This document shows positions 49,960 through 59,098 of a stretch of 64,000 bases of DNA, piece after piece. Origin of the DNA: Duganella margarita. GTDB taxonomy: Bacteria > Pseudomonadota > Gammaproteobacteria > Burkholderiales > Burkholderiaceae_D. The stretch lies in NCBI RefSeq assembly GCF_009857535.1, contig NZ_WWCS01000006.1:310001-374000 (forward strand). Direction: 5' to 3'. The notes under the pieces were generated by a model, which had not been told where the DNA came from, did no database searches, and saw only the letters and a list, made by a program, of their open reading frames with translations. The position numbers and the translations under genes were made by a program. How positions within the stretch are numbered: the stretch's first letter is position 1; every line of letters starts with the position of its first letter.

Positions 49960-50895
49960 TTACAGGATGTTGAACAGCGACAGGCCGCTGATCTTGGCGT
50001 AGGCCTTGTACGACGCCTGCAGCGCCGTGTTGTAGCCGTTCAGCTCGACGGTGGCCTGGCCGTAGTCCAGCGAATTCAGTTCGAAAATCGCGTTCTGGTT
50101 CGACAGGCTGACGTTGGCGTGATTGCCGTTCAGCGTATCCATGATGTTTTGCGCGCCGCCGAACGTGGCGATCTTGCCGGCCACCAGCTCCAGCGTCGCG
50201 CTGGAGCTGTCCATGCTGCCGGTGATGGCGGCCTGTACTGCTGGGTCGGACGGATTGACGTTCGGTTGCGACAGCGCGTTGATGGTGACGTCCAGCTTAT
50301 TGAGCAGAGATTCCAGGCCGGAGACGTCGACGTTGACGGCCTGGGTGATGCCGTTGCCGATCACCGACTGCTGCTGGTTGGTGTTGCCGCTGAACGTATA
50401 GCGCCCCAATGACGACGGGTCTGCCGGATCGTAGAGCGGGGCATTCGGATTAAAGGTGATGGCCGGGGTGTTGGTGGCGGTGCCGGAGAACACATAATTG
50501 CCCTCCTGGTCTTTTTCGTTGGCGCTGTACAGCAGGCTGTCGCGTATCGCGCTCAGCGTGGTCACCATGGACTTCAGGTCGTCGCCGGTGTTGCTGCCGT
50601 CGGCCGCCAGTACCAGCTGGTCGTGGGCCTGGGTGATGTCGTTGACCATGCTTTGCAGATAGGTCTCGTTGGACGACAGGCGGATCTTGATGGCGCCGAT
50701 ATTGTCCTGGTACTGGCCCAGGATGGCTTCCTCGCGCGCCAGGCGCGACAGGCGAACGGCGGTGACCGGATCGTCGGACGGCACCTGAATCTTGTTACCG
50801 CTGGACATTTGGGCGCTCAGCGAGGACAGCTGGCCCTGGTTGTATTGCAGGCTGCGCGTCATGGTGGCCTGGAATTGACTGGTGGCGATACGCAT
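49960..50895 (-). CDS. flgL: Flagellar hook-filament junction protein FlgL
   Basis: A 311-residue HAP3 protein that joins the hook to the filament. It opens with the flagellin-like D0/D1 sequence MRIATSQFQATMTRSLQYNQ and SSGNKIQVPSDDPVTAVRLS, and closes with QATVELNGYNTALQASYKAY. The start at 50895 has AAGGAGAG 4 bases upstream. It directly follows flgK (10 bp), as in most flagellar operons. Export by the flagellar type III system needs no signal peptide, and none is present. Confidence 0.95.
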   Translation of the reverse strand: MRIATSQFQATMTRSLQYNQGQLSSLSAQMSSGNKIQVPSDDPVTAVRLSRLAREEAILGQYQDNIGAIKIRLSSNETYLQSMVNDITQAHDQLVLAADGSNTGDDLKSMVTTLSAIRDSLLYSANEKDQEGNYVFSGTATNTPAITFNPNAPLYDPADPSSLGRYTFSGNTNQQQSVIGNGITQAVNVDVSGLESLLNKLDVTINALSQPNVNPSDPAVQAAITGSMDSSSATLELVAGKIATFGGAQNIMDTLNGNHANVSLSNQNAIFELNSLDYGQATVELNGYNTALQASYKAYAKISGLSLFNIL

Positions 50896-50905
50896 GAAGC
50901 TCTCC

Positions 50906-52276
50906 TTAACCGAACATTTGCAGCGTGGATTCAAACAGGGTGTTGGCCACGGCAATCACCTTCATATTGGCCTGATACATATTCTGGAATTCCACCAGGT
51001 TGATGCCTTCCTCGTCGCTGTTGACGGCGCTGGTGGATTTCCAGTCGTCTTCGGCCTGCGAGCGGACGGTGGTGGCGGTGGCCAGCAGCGCCTGGTTTTG
51101 CTGGCTCTGGATGCCCAGCTTGCCGACCAGCTGGGTGTCGGCGTCGCTCAGCACCACGTCGGTATCGCCGAGCGAGGTCAGCTGGATCTTCTGGCCCTTG
51201 ACGTCGATCAGATTCTGCAGGTTGCCGCTGTCGCCGGGCGTGCCGTCGCCGGAGAACGCCAGGTCGCCACTGGTAAAACCGTCGCTGATTTTCATGATGC
51301 CGGTGGTGGCGGGCACCTCGAACATCGCGGTGCCGTTGACGTTAGGGGCGGTGTAGCCGGTTGTCTGGGCGGTGTTGATCCGATTTGCCACCTCGTCGGC
51401 CAGTTCCTTGATCGAGGACTGCAGGGGAATCAGGGTGTTTTGCTTGAAGTCGCCCAGGCCGCCCAACTGGCCGCCGACCTTGGTGTCGTCCAGCGTGAAC
51501 TTGACATTCGAGTAGTTCAGCTGCAGCACCGGCGAGCCGCTTTCAGTGCTGTACGACACGGTCGAGGCGGAGTCGCTCATCACCAGCGGTTCGCCGCTCT
51601 TCAGCGAGACGTTAACGCTGCCGTTCGGGTTGTACACCACGTCCACGCCGACCTGCGCCGAGACGCTGTCGATCAGCTGTTCGCGCTTGTCCATCAGCGC
51701 CGAGGTGTTGGTGCCGGTGCCGCCGACGGCGACGATCTGCTTGTTCAGCAAGGCAATGCCGGCCAGCGATTCGTTCAGCGACGGCAGGATCGCCTGCTGC
51801 TGCTGGTTGACCGAGATCACCTGGTTGGCGGCCACATTGTAAATCGAGTTGAACTGCTGGGCCATGGAGTTGGCGGTGGTGACCACCTGCTGGCGCAGCG
51901 GGCTGGAAGTCGGATCGACGCCGGCCGCGTTGAGCGCCTTGAAGAAATTGTCGATGCCGTAACTGATGCTGGACTTGTCATCGCTCATGACTTTTTCCAG
52001 CGCCGACAGGTAAGGCTGGGTCTGGGCGTGGGCGCCCAGATCCGAATTCGCGCGCCACATCTGCTGCAACTGGTACGTGTTGCTGAACCGTAGCAGGGAA
52101 CCGATCTGCACGCCATTGCCTGCCGACAGCACTCCTGGATCGGAGGCGGTGGCCTTCAGCAGCACGCCCTGGCGGGTGTAGCCGGGGGTTTGCACGTTGG
52201 CCAGATTCTGGCTGACGGTGTTCAGTGCAGCCTGGGCAGCCAGGGCGCCCGACAGTGCGTTGTAAGTAATGGTCAT
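50906..52276 (-). CDS. flgK: Flagellar hook-associated protein FlgK
   Basis: A 456-residue HAP1 protein forming the first hook-filament junction ring. It has the rod/hook-family N-terminus (TITYNALSGALAAQAALNTV, then SQNLANVQTPGYTRQ) and the C-terminus VNSDEEGINLVEFQNMYQAN with KVIAVANTLFESTL, which form the coiled-coil D0 domain. The start at 52276 gives the family N-terminus; upstream frames lack it. At 456 residues it is shorter than E. coli FlgK (547), mainly in the middle domains. Confidence 0.95.
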   Translation of the reverse strand: MTITYNALSGALAAQAALNTVSQNLANVQTPGYTRQGVLLKATASDPGVLSAGNGVQIGSLLRFSNTYQLQQMWRANSDLGAHAQTQPYLSALEKVMSDDKSSISYGIDNFFKALNAAGVDPTSSPLRQQVVTTANSMAQQFNSIYNVAANQVISVNQQQQAILPSLNESLAGIALLNKQIVAVGGTGTNTSALMDKREQLIDSVSAQVGVDVVYNPNGSVNVSLKSGEPLVMSDSASTVSYSTESGSPVLQLNYSNVKFTLDDTKVGGQLGGLGDFKQNTLIPLQSSIKELADEVANRINTAQTTGYTAPNVNGTAMFEVPATTGIMKISDGFTSGDLAFSGDGTPGDSGNLQNLIDVKGQKIQLTSLGDTDVVLSDADTQLVGKLGIQSQQNQALLATATTVRSQAEDDWKSTSAVNSDEEGINLVEFQNMYQANMKVIAVANTLFESTLQMFG

Positions 52277-52368
52277 GGTGCGGTCTGTTCCTGGTGAAGT
52301 CCGGGGAACCGGTGGCGCGCCGCGCAACGCCGGCGCCTTCCGGTCCGATAGTAATAACGGGCGACCGG

Positions 52369-52815
52369 TTATTGCTGCTGATTAAGTGATTGCGGCAGCG
52401 ATTTCGCTAAATTTTGCGATTCGGAAACTTTCTCGGGGAAATAATTGGTCGCGGCCGTGGCGGCGGGGGCGGCCGGCAGCAGCTGGCGCAGGATGGCGTC
52501 GGCCACGCCGAAGGCCCGCTTGCCGGCCAGCTGGTCGGCCACCAGGTTGTCGGCCATGTCCAGCATGTCCTGGTTGATGCGGTCCTTGCTCGGACTGTCG
52601 TCGGCGGCCAGCGCGCGGGTGCCGTCGCGCATCTGGTGCAGCATGTGGCCGATAAAGAAGCTTTCAAACTTGACCGCCGCCTCGGTGGCCTTGGCGCGGT
52701 AGGCCGGGTCAACGGTGTCGCCCGGCGCGGCCGCCTGCGGCGACACGGCGGTGCTGCTCAGCTGGCCGGCGACGCCGTTGGCCAGGTTGCGGTCGAGCGG
52801 AGTGTCAAAGTTCAT
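52369..52815 (-). CDS. flgJ: FlgJ rod-binding domain protein (no muramidase domain)
   Basis: A 148-residue protein equal to only the N-terminal half of E. coli FlgJ. The rod-binding domain is clear: AAVKFESFFIGHMLHQMRD, then DMADNLVADQLAGKRAFGVADAILRQL. It acts as a scaffold or cap for rod assembly in the periplasm, secreted through the flagellar apparatus. The gene stops after a short Gln/Asn-rich tail. The peptidoglycan-hydrolase half is a separate gene about 7 kb away at 59829-60593. AAGGA precedes ATG 52815. It lies between flgI and flgK in the standard position. Confidence 0.93.
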   Translation of the reverse strand: MNFDTPLDRNLANGVAGQLSSTAVSPQAAAPGDTVDPAYRAKATEAAVKFESFFIGHMLHQMRDGTRALAADDSPSKDRINQDMLDMADNLVADQLAGKRAFGVADAILRQLLPAAPAATAATNYFPEKVSESQNLAKSLPQSLNQQQ

Positions 52816-52824
52816 GCGGAATCC

Positions 52825-53943
52825 TTAAATGACGACCAGTTCGCCTTCGATGGCGCCGGCCTGATCCAGTGCCTGCAGGATCGCCATGATGTCGTCCGGG
52901 GTGGCGCCGAGGCTGTTGACCACGTCGATAATCGATTGCAGCTTGGCGCCGGCCGGCCATTTGAACATTTGCGCCGGGCCCTGGTCGGCCGTGACCTGCG
53001 ACTGCGGCGACGATACCGTGCTGCCGCCGGCCAGCGCGTTCGGCTGGCTGACCTTGGTCGATTCGGAAATCACCACCTTCAACGAACCGTGGGTGACGGC
53101 GGCGGCGCGCACGCGCAGGCCTTCGGCGATCACCACGGTGCCGGTGCGGGAATTGAACACCACTTTCGGCGCGTCTTCGCCCACTTCCACATTCATCGAT
53201 TCCAGTTTGGCCATGAAGGCCACGCGCTGGGTCGGGTTGGCCGGCGCCACCACGTCGACGCTGGTGGCGTCGCTGGCCGTGGCGATGTCGCCGAAGCGCT
53301 TGTTGATCGAATTGACGATGTTGATCGCCGTTTCAAAGTGCGGATGGCGCAGCGACAGGCGGACCGACGGCTTGGTGTTGAAGTCGCTCGGAATCTCGCG
53401 TTCGATGTTGGCGCCGCTGGGAATACGGCCGGAAGTCGGCGTGTTGACGGTGATCGACGAGCCCGACTTGCCCTGGGCGCTGAAACCGCCCACCACCACA
53501 TTGCCTTGCGCCAGCGCATAGGTTTCGCCGTCGGCCGCGCGCAGCGGCGTCAGCAGCAGGGCGCCGCCGCGCAGGCTTTTGGCGTCGCCCATCGAGGACA
53601 CCACCACGTCGATCGACTGGCCCTTGCGGTAGCCCGGCGGGAACACCGCCGACACCATCACCGTGGCGACGTTTTTCGATTTGGCGTCTGTGCCATCCGG
53701 CACCTTGACGCCGAACTGCTTGAGCATATTGATGACGGACTGGCTGGAAAACTTGACCTGGGTCGAGTCGCCGCTGCCGTTCAGGCCGACCACCAGGCCG
53801 TAGCCGACCAGCGGATTGTCGCGCACGCCTTCGATGGCGACCAGGTTGCGCAGCGCCTGCGCGGCCATGGCTGGCAGCGGCAGGGTGGCGCCCAGCGTCA
53901 AGCTGAGAGCCAGGGACAAGGCGATAAACTTTCGGAAATTCAT
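52825..53943 (-). CDS. flgI: Flagellar P-ring protein FlgI
   Basis: A 372-residue periplasmic protein that forms the P ring around the rod in the peptidoglycan layer. A Sec signal peptide (about 1-28, ending PAMAAQ) is present, as usual for FlgI. Conserved segments include [51 protein letters not shown] and the C-terminal [18 protein letters not shown]. Length matches the family. It follows flgH by about 25 bp in the operon. Confidence 0.97.
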   Translation of the reverse strand: MNFRKFIALSLALSLTLGATLPLPAMAAQALRNLVAIEGVRDNPLVGYGLVVGLNGSGDSTQVKFSSQSVINMLKQFGVKVPDGTDAKSKNVATVMVSAVFPPGYRKGQSIDVVVSSMGDAKSLRGGALLLTPLRAADGETYALAQGNVVVGGFSAQGKSGSSITVNTPTSGRIPSGANIEREIPSDFNTKPSVRLSLRHPHFETAINIVNSINKRFGDIATASDATSVDVVAPANPTQRVAFMAKLESMNVEVGEDAPKVVFNSRTGTVVIAEGLRVRAAAVTHGSLKVVISESTKVSQPNALAGGSTVSSPQSQVTADQGPAQMFKWPAGAKLQSIIDVVNSLGATPDDIMAILQALDQAGAIEGELVVI

Positions 53944-53968
53944 GGAGTCACCCGTCTTTCAGTCAAAC

Positions 53969-54640
53969 TCAGAACGGCATCAATGGGCCGTTGAAGAAGC
54001 GCGACAGCCAACCCGGCTGCTGGGTTTCGGCCAGCGTGCCTTGCGCCGAATAGGCGATGCGGGCGTTGGCGATGCGTTGCGACGACACCTGGTTGTCGGC
54101 GTCGATATCGGCCGCGCGCAGGTAGCCGCGCAGGCGCACATATTCTTCGCCGTTGTTCAGGGTCAGGGTTTTTTCGCCGGAGATGCGCAGCAGGCCGTTC
54201 GGCAGCACTTCCTGCACGATCACGGTGATGGCGCCGGTCAGGGCATTTTGCTGGGTGCTGGTGGCGTCGCCGGCGAAGGTGTTGGAGGCGCCCAGGCCGA
54301 CCGCGGCCTTGCCGAAGGTCTTGCCCAGCAGATTAGGCGCGTTGATATTGTCGGCCGACTGCTTGGAATAGCTGGTGCCGGCCTTCTTGCTGGCCTGGGT
54401 GGTTTCCAGCAGGTTGACGGTGACCACGTCGCCGACGCGGAAAGCGCGGCTGTCCGAGGTCAGCGACAGGCCGACATCGGTGCTGAACACGCCGCCCGAA
54501 ACCCCGCGCGGACCGCTGTTGCGGGCCGCCGGCGGCGGTTCGTCGGACGGACCGGGCCGCACCGCCGGCGGCTGCAGCTGGGCGCAGCCGGCCAGGGCCA
54601 GCGTCGCCAGCAGCAGCGTGGAGCGCAGTGCGGTGGACAT
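53969..54640 (-). CDS. flgH: Flagellar L-ring lipoprotein FlgH
   Basis: A 223-residue outer-membrane lipoprotein that forms the L ring. The lipobox is LAGC, and the conserved core includes FRVGDVVTVNLLETTQASKKA, the export/assembly region VLPNGLLRISGEKTLTLN and GEEYVRLRGYLRAADID. The start at 54640 overlaps the flgG stop as TGATG, giving coupled translation. A longer frame starting at 54799 would run through flgG and lacks a signal peptide at its start. Confidence 0.96.
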   Translation of the reverse strand: MSTALRSTLLLATLALAGCAQLQPPAVRPGPSDEPPPAARNSGPRGVSGGVFSTDVGLSLTSDSRAFRVGDVVTVNLLETTQASKKAGTSYSKQSADNINAPNLLGKTFGKAAVGLGASNTFAGDATSTQQNALTGAITVIVQEVLPNGLLRISGEKTLTLNNGEEYVRLRGYLRAADIDADNQVSSQRIANARIAYSAQGTLAETQQPGWLSRFFNGPLMPF

Positions 54641-55431
54641 CAGCGTGCCGCCGCCGACAGGTACTGCAGCATATTGTCGGCCGCCGACAGCACCTTGGTG
54701 TTCATTTCGTAGGTGCGCTGGGCCGCGATCATGTCGACCATCTCTTCGACCACCTGGACGTTCGAGCCTTCCAGCGTGCCTTGCTTGATCTTGCCCCACT
54801 GCGCGGTGCCCGGCTGGCCTTCGGTCGGCGTGCCCGACGACGGCGTTTCGGCAAACAGGTTCTCGCCCAGGGCCAGCAGGCCGGTCGGGTTGATGAACGA
54901 GGTCAGCGTCAGCTGGCCCAGCGCCTGCGGCGTGACGTTGTCGGCGATCTTGGCCGACACGGTGCCGTCTTCGCCGATGGTCAGCGCGGTGGCGTTGGCC
55001 GGCACGGTGATCTGCGGAATCAGCGGCAGGCCGCTGGCGTTGACCAGGATGCCGTTGGCGTCAACCTGCAACTGGCCGGCGCGGGTGTAGGCGGTTTCAC
55101 CGTTCGGCTGGCGCACCGACAGGAAGCCGTTGCCCATCACCGAGATGTCGAGGTCGCGGCTGGTGGTTTGCAGCACGCCCTGGGTGAACACCTTTTGGGT
55201 GCCGACCAGGTGCACGCCGTTACCCAGCTGCACGCCGGACGGCGCCAGCGTGTTGTTGTCGGCGCGCTGCGCGCCCGGCTGCGCTTCGACCGAGTAGAAC
55301 AGGTCTTCGAACACCGCGCGGTCGCGCTTGAAGCCGACCGTGTTGGCATTGGCCAGATTATTGGCGATGGTTTGCAGCTTCATGTCCTGAGCTTGCACGC
55401 CGGTTTTGCTGATCCACATTGCTGGATTCAT
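54640..55431 (-). CDS. flgG: Flagellar distal rod protein FlgG
   Basis: A 263-residue distal rod subunit. It has the rod-family start MNPAMWISKTGVQAQDMKLQ with TIANNLANANTVGFKRDRAV, the FlgG-specific SVEAQPGAQ region and the C-terminal NVQVVEEMVDMIAAQRTYEM. Length (260-263 in the family) and the position between flgF and flgH agree. A GGGAGAAATC ribosome-binding region precedes ATG 55431. Confidence 0.97.
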   Translation of the reverse strand: MNPAMWISKTGVQAQDMKLQTIANNLANANTVGFKRDRAVFEDLFYSVEAQPGAQRADNNTLAPSGVQLGNGVHLVGTQKVFTQGVLQTTSRDLDISVMGNGFLSVRQPNGETAYTRAGQLQVDANGILVNASGLPLIPQITVPANATALTIGEDGTVSAKIADNVTPQALGQLTLTSFINPTGLLALGENLFAETPSSGTPTEGQPGTAQWGKIKQGTLEGSNVQVVEEMVDMIAAQRTYEMNTKVLSAADNMLQYLSAAAR

Positions 55432-55454
55432 GATTTCTCCCTGGAGGTGTGTGG

Positions 55455-56186
55455 TTAGCTGCCGCTGATCAAGCGGTTGCCGGCTTGGGTCATCGAATCG
55501 GTTGACGTAAACAATTTCATCTGGATTTCAAACGTGCGGTTCAGGCTCATGGTGGCGACCATTTCTTCGACCGCCGACACGTTGCTGCCTTCCAGGTGGC
55601 CGGGACGCACCACCACGCTCGGGTCGGTGGCCAGCGGGGCGCCGTCGCGCGCCACCAGCAGGCCGGCTTCGTTCTTGGTCAGCTCCGAGCCTTCGGCCTT
55701 GACCAGGCGCAGCTTGTCGATGGTCTGCATGATGGTGGTGCCGGGCGCCTGGATCGAGATGGTGCCGTCGTTGCCGATGTCGATGCGGGTGTACTCCGGC
55801 AGCGTGATCGGGCCGCCTTCGCCCATCACCACATCGCCGTTGACGCGCAGCGTGCCGGTTTCATCCAGCACCATATTGCCGGCGCGGGTATAGGCTTCGC
55901 CGCCGCCGGCGGTCTGCACCGTCAGGAAGCCGGCGCCGGCCACCGCCACGTCGAGCTCGCGGCCGGTGCTCTTCATCGTGCCCGGCTTGGTCGACACGCT
56001 GTTGGCCTGCAACTGCGCCATGTGGCGGTCGTCGTAGCCGTAGCCGTTGACGGTTTGCGCCGTGGTCAGCTCCATATTGGCGCGGAAGCCGCCGGTATCG
56101 ACGTTGGCCAGGTTGTTGGCGTGGACCTGTTGTCCGCGCAGGGCTCGTTCGGCCCCGCTCATGGCGGTGTAAATCAGCGCATCCAT
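55455..56186 (-). CDS. flgF: Flagellar proximal rod protein FlgF
   Basis: A 243-residue rod subunit. It starts MDALIYTAMSGAERALRGQQ with VHANNLANVDTGGFRANM and ends with VSAVEEMVATMSLNRTFEIQ, the FlgF form of the rod-hook D0 sequences. The middle domain is short, as is usual for FlgF. It is placed between flgE and flgG; GAGGACTAATCG precedes the start. Confidence 0.96.
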   Translation of the reverse strand: MDALIYTAMSGAERALRGQQVHANNLANVDTGGFRANMELTTAQTVNGYGYDDRHMAQLQANSVSTKPGTMKSTGRELDVAVAGAGFLTVQTAGGGEAYTRAGNMVLDETGTLRVNGDVVMGEGGPITLPEYTRIDIGNDGTISIQAPGTTIMQTIDKLRLVKAEGSELTKNEAGLLVARDGAPLATDPSVVVRPGHLEGSNVSAVEEMVATMSLNRTFEIQMKLFTSTDSMTQAGNRLISGS

Positions 56187-56196
56187 CGATTAGTCC

Positions 56197-57462
56197 TCAG
56201 ATCGCCTGCATCAGCGATTGCAGCATGGTGCTCTCGGTCTGGATCACCTTGGAGTTGGCCTGGTAGTTGCGCTGCGAGGTCATCAGGCCGACCAGTTCCG
56301 AGGTGATGTCGACGTTCGACTGTTCCAGCGTGGCGACGTTCAGGGTGCCGTTGACGCCGACACCGGCGACGTCGGTATTGGCGACGCCGGAGGCGGTCGA
56401 GGCTTCCCAGCTGGTGTCGCTGACCTGGGTCAGGCCCTGTTCATTGGCGAAGGTGGCCAGCACCACGCGGCCGACGGTCTGGCTCTGGCCGTTGGTGTAC
56501 TTGGCAATCACCGAACCGTCGGTGCCCAGCGAGACGCCGGAGAAGGCGCCGGCGCTGTAGCCGTCCACCGGGGCGTTGGAGGCGGTCGAGGTTTCGCCGG
56601 CGAAGTAGGTGGTGCCGGTGTAGTCGATGTCGATGGTGGCGTTCATGTTGGCGCCGCTGGTGAACTTCGGCCACAGGGTCGGGTCACCGCCCGGCACATC
56701 GCTCATGTCCAGCGAGGACACGGTCTTGCCGGTGGCAGCGTCGGCCGGGGTCAGCTGGCCGGTGGTGGTGTCGAACGCCAGCGCGGTGGTGGCGGCGATG
56801 CCGTTGCCGTCCACTGCATAGTTGACGGTGACGGCGCCGGTGCCGGTCAGGCTGAAGTACTGGGTCAGCACGTGCTTGGTGCCGAGGCTGTCGTACAGGT
56901 CGGTCGACTTGCTGGTGTTGTAGGTGGCCGGGTCAGGCGGCGTGGTCGGGGTCACGGTGCTTGGGTCGACGCCGGTCTTGATGGTCCAGTCGGCCGACAG
57001 GTTGCCGACATAGGTGGCCTTGGTGGTGATCTGCGCCGGGATCGATTTGTTCGGGATGGCCAGGTCGCCTTCGGCGCCCAGTTCGGTGCTTGGCGGCGTG
57101 ATCGCCATGCCTTGCACGCGGCGGCCGGACGCATCCACCAGGTAGCCGTCCAGCGAGGTGTCGAAGATACCGACGCGGGTGTACTGCATGCTGTTGTTGG
57201 CGGTGCGGGTGACAAAGAAGCCGCGGCCGCTGATCGACGCGTCCAGGTTGTTGCCGGTGTTCAGGATGCCGCCCGACAGGCCGATGCTCTGCGTGGTCGA
57301 ACCGACCTGCACGCCGTTCAGCTGGCTACCTGCCACCAGCGTGGCGAAGTTGGCGCGGTTCGACTTGTAACCGTAGGTGCCGGCATTGGCGATGTTGTGG
57401 CTGGTAACGTCCAGCGATTCGTTGATGGCCTGGATGCCGGACAGTGCGATATCGAAACTCAT
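56197..57462 (-). CDS. flgE: Flagellar hook protein FlgE
   Basis: A 421-residue hook subunit. The N-terminus MSFDIALSGIQAINESLDVT and SHNIANAGTYGYKSNRANFA, the FlgE-specific domains in the middle (DLYDSLGTKHVLTQYFSLTG) and the C-terminus DITSELVGLMTSQRNYQANS with KVIQTESTMLQSL are all present. Length is in the family range. Exported through the flagellar apparatus; hook length is set by FliK, which is not in the window. AGGAAGGTCCACC precedes the start. Confidence 0.97.
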   Translation of the reverse strand: MSFDIALSGIQAINESLDVTSHNIANAGTYGYKSNRANFATLVAGSQLNGVQVGSTTQSIGLSGGILNTGNNLDASISGRGFFVTRTANNSMQYTRVGIFDTSLDGYLVDASGRRVQGMAITPPSTELGAEGDLAIPNKSIPAQITTKATYVGNLSADWTIKTGVDPSTVTPTTPPDPATYNTSKSTDLYDSLGTKHVLTQYFSLTGTGAVTVNYAVDGNGIAATTALAFDTTTGQLTPADAATGKTVSSLDMSDVPGGDPTLWPKFTSGANMNATIDIDYTGTTYFAGETSTASNAPVDGYSAGAFSGVSLGTDGSVIAKYTNGQSQTVGRVVLATFANEQGLTQVSDTSWEASTASGVANTDVAGVGVNGTLNVATLEQSNVDITSELVGLMTSQRNYQANSKVIQTESTMLQSLMQAI

Positions 57463-57489
57463 GGTGGACCTTCCTGAAGAATGGGCAGA

Positions 57490-58158
57490 TTAAATGGTGG
57501 TGGCGGCTTTGCCGTTGAAGGCGGACAGCGTGTCGGAACCGGTATCGCCGACGTTCGAGACGTTCAGCTGCACGCTGCCGTTGGACAGCAGGCGCACATT
57601 GTTCAGGCGGCCCTGGATATTGATGGCCGGGGTTTCCTTGCTGCTGGTTTCCAGCGCGACCGAATAGCTGCCGGCCGGCAGGCCAAGGCTGGTCGGATTG
57701 ATGCTGAAGTCGACGATGCCCGGCGCTTGCGTGCCCAGCGCCACTTCGTGCCGCACGCCGTCGGCGCCGGTCAGCACCAGCGTGGTGTTGCTGCTGGCCG
57801 AAGTCAGCGTGGCCTGGCCGGTGACCTTGGTGCTGCCGTCCAGCTTGACTGAGCCGGTGGTGATCATGACGTCGGAACCGACCTGGCCACCGAGCGCCAT
57901 GACTTGCAGGCTCGACAGCGCGCTGGCGCTGGCCGACGTGATGCTGGCCATGTTCTGCAGCGATTCGGTCTGCGACAGCTGGGTCAGCTGCTGGACGAAT
58001 TGCGCCGGATCGGTCGGCGACAGCGGGTCCTGGTTCTGGATCTGCGCCACCAGCAGCTTGGTGAACATATCCGAGGTTTCACTGGCGGTGTTACCGGTGA
58101 TGCTGGTGCCGGTGGTGGCGCCGGTGCTGCTGTTGTTATTGAGGAGACTGACGGTCAT
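57490..58158 (-). CDS. flgD: Flagellar hook cap / basal-body rod modification protein FlgD
   Basis: A 222-residue hook scaffold protein. The conserved N-terminal segment FTKLLVAQIQNQDPLSPTDP and QFVQQLTQLSQTESLQNM is followed by the FLgD Ig-like and tudor-like domains (VTGQATLTSASSNTTLVLTG, LPAGSYSVALETSSKE). A Thr/Ser/Asn-rich N-terminus is typical. It lies between flgC (3 bp gap) and flgE. Confidence 0.96.
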   Translation of the reverse strand: MTVSLLNNNSSTGATTGTSITGNTASETSDMFTKLLVAQIQNQDPLSPTDPAQFVQQLTQLSQTESLQNMASITSASASALSSLQVMALGGQVGSDVMITTGSVKLDGSTKVTGQATLTSASSNTTLVLTGADGVRHEVALGTQAPGIVDFSINPTSLGLPAGSYSVALETSSKETPAINIQGRLNNVRLLSNGSVQLNVSNVGDTGSDTLSAFNGKAATTI

Positions 58159-58161
58159 GAC

Positions 58162-58584
58162 TTAGCCTTCACCGAGTTTAAGGAGGGATTGCTGCATCGT
58201 GCGGATGCGGCCGAGCACTTCAACATTGGTCTCAAAGGCGCGCGAGGCCGACATCATGTCGGTCATCTCGGCCACCTGGTTGACGTTGGGGTAGAACACC
58301 ATGCCGTCGCCGTTGGCCATCGGATTGCCCGGCTCATAGACCTGGCGCAGCGGCTCGGCCGACTGCACCACGTCCAGCACCTGCACTTTGCCGCCGGCGC
58401 TGGCCATGCCGTCCGGGCTGTCTCCCATGACGGCGGCGAACACCGGCTTGCGCGCGCGGTAGGTGTCGGCTTCGGTGCCGGCCACGGAATCGGCGTTGGC
58501 CAGGTTGCTGGCGATGGTGTTGAGTCGCACGGTCTGGGCCGCCATGGCCGACCCGGCAATCTCGGAAATATTCTTGAACGACAT
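58162..58584 (-). CDS. flgC: Flagellar rod protein FlgC
   Basis: A 140-residue proximal rod subunit. It carries the start MSFKNISEIAGSAMAAQTVR with LNTIASNLANADSVAGTEAD, the middle TYRARKPVFAAVMGD and the C-terminal QVAEMTDMMSASRAFETNVE. The YEPGNPMANGDGMVFYPNVN segment is diagnostic for FlgC. CAGGAGTAGCAG precedes ATG 58584. It follows flgB directly. Confidence 0.97.
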   Translation of the reverse strand: MSFKNISEIAGSAMAAQTVRLNTIASNLANADSVAGTEADTYRARKPVFAAVMGDSPDGMASAGGKVQVLDVVQSAEPLRQVYEPGNPMANGDGMVFYPNVNQVAEMTDMMSASRAFETNVEVLGRIRTMQQSLLKLGEG

Positions 58585-58608
58585 CTGCTACTCCTGTGAC
58601 GGCCGGTC

Positions 58609-58971
58609 TTATTGGCCGCTGATGGCCTTGGCCAGACCCTTGAAGCGCATATTGGCGAAGGTCAGGCTGGTCTGGAAATCGGTGGCGTTCTGCGAGAAGG
58701 CGGCTTGTTCGACGCCGATCTCGACGGTGTTGCCGTCGCGGGTCGGGTGGTAGGGCACGCGGTACAGGTTGGCGCTTTCGCCGCCATCGCCGATGTCGCC
58801 ATTGCCTTCGGCCTGGACATTGGCCAGCGTGGCGCCGAAGTCCATGTCGCGGGCCTGGAAGCCCGGCGTGTTTTCATTGGCGATATTGGCCGCCAGGATG
58901 CGGGTGCGGTCGGCGCGCAAGGCCAGTGCATCGGCGTGGACGCCAGCCGCATCTTTGAAGTTAATGCCCAT
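58609..58971 (-). CDS. flgB: Flagellar basal-body rod protein FlgB
   Basis: A 120-residue rod subunit, the first gene of the leftward flgBCDEFGHIJKL operon. The start at 58971 yields MGINFKDAAGVHADALALRA and RILAANIANENTPGFQARDM, the FlgB N-terminus. It ends with QTSLTFANMRFKGLAKAI. GGGGAAG precedes the start. A longer open frame upstream runs through the flgA region on the opposite strand and is not coding here. Typical FlgB is about 130-138 residues, so this one is slightly short. Confidence 0.95.
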   Translation of the reverse strand: MGINFKDAAGVHADALALRADRTRILAANIANENTPGFQARDMDFGATLANVQAEGNGDIGDGGESANLYRVPYHPTRDGNTVEIGVEQAAFSQNATDFQTSLTFANMRFKGLAKAISGQ

Positions 58972-59098
58972 CTTCTTCCCCTGTGTGACGTTGCAGTAAA
59001 ACGCATCGGCATGAGTACCAACTGCTACTTGCCATGTAGAATGGCGGCCGGGCCCCTGGTGGGCGACCGCTTCCGGCATCATAGTAGAGGTATTGCTC

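Noticed and set aside
58972-59098. Sigma-28 or sigma-54 promoter between flgB and flgA
   Set aside because: GCCGATGC and TGGCAAG-like pieces are present, but spacing and partner elements do not fit either consensus, so no call was made.
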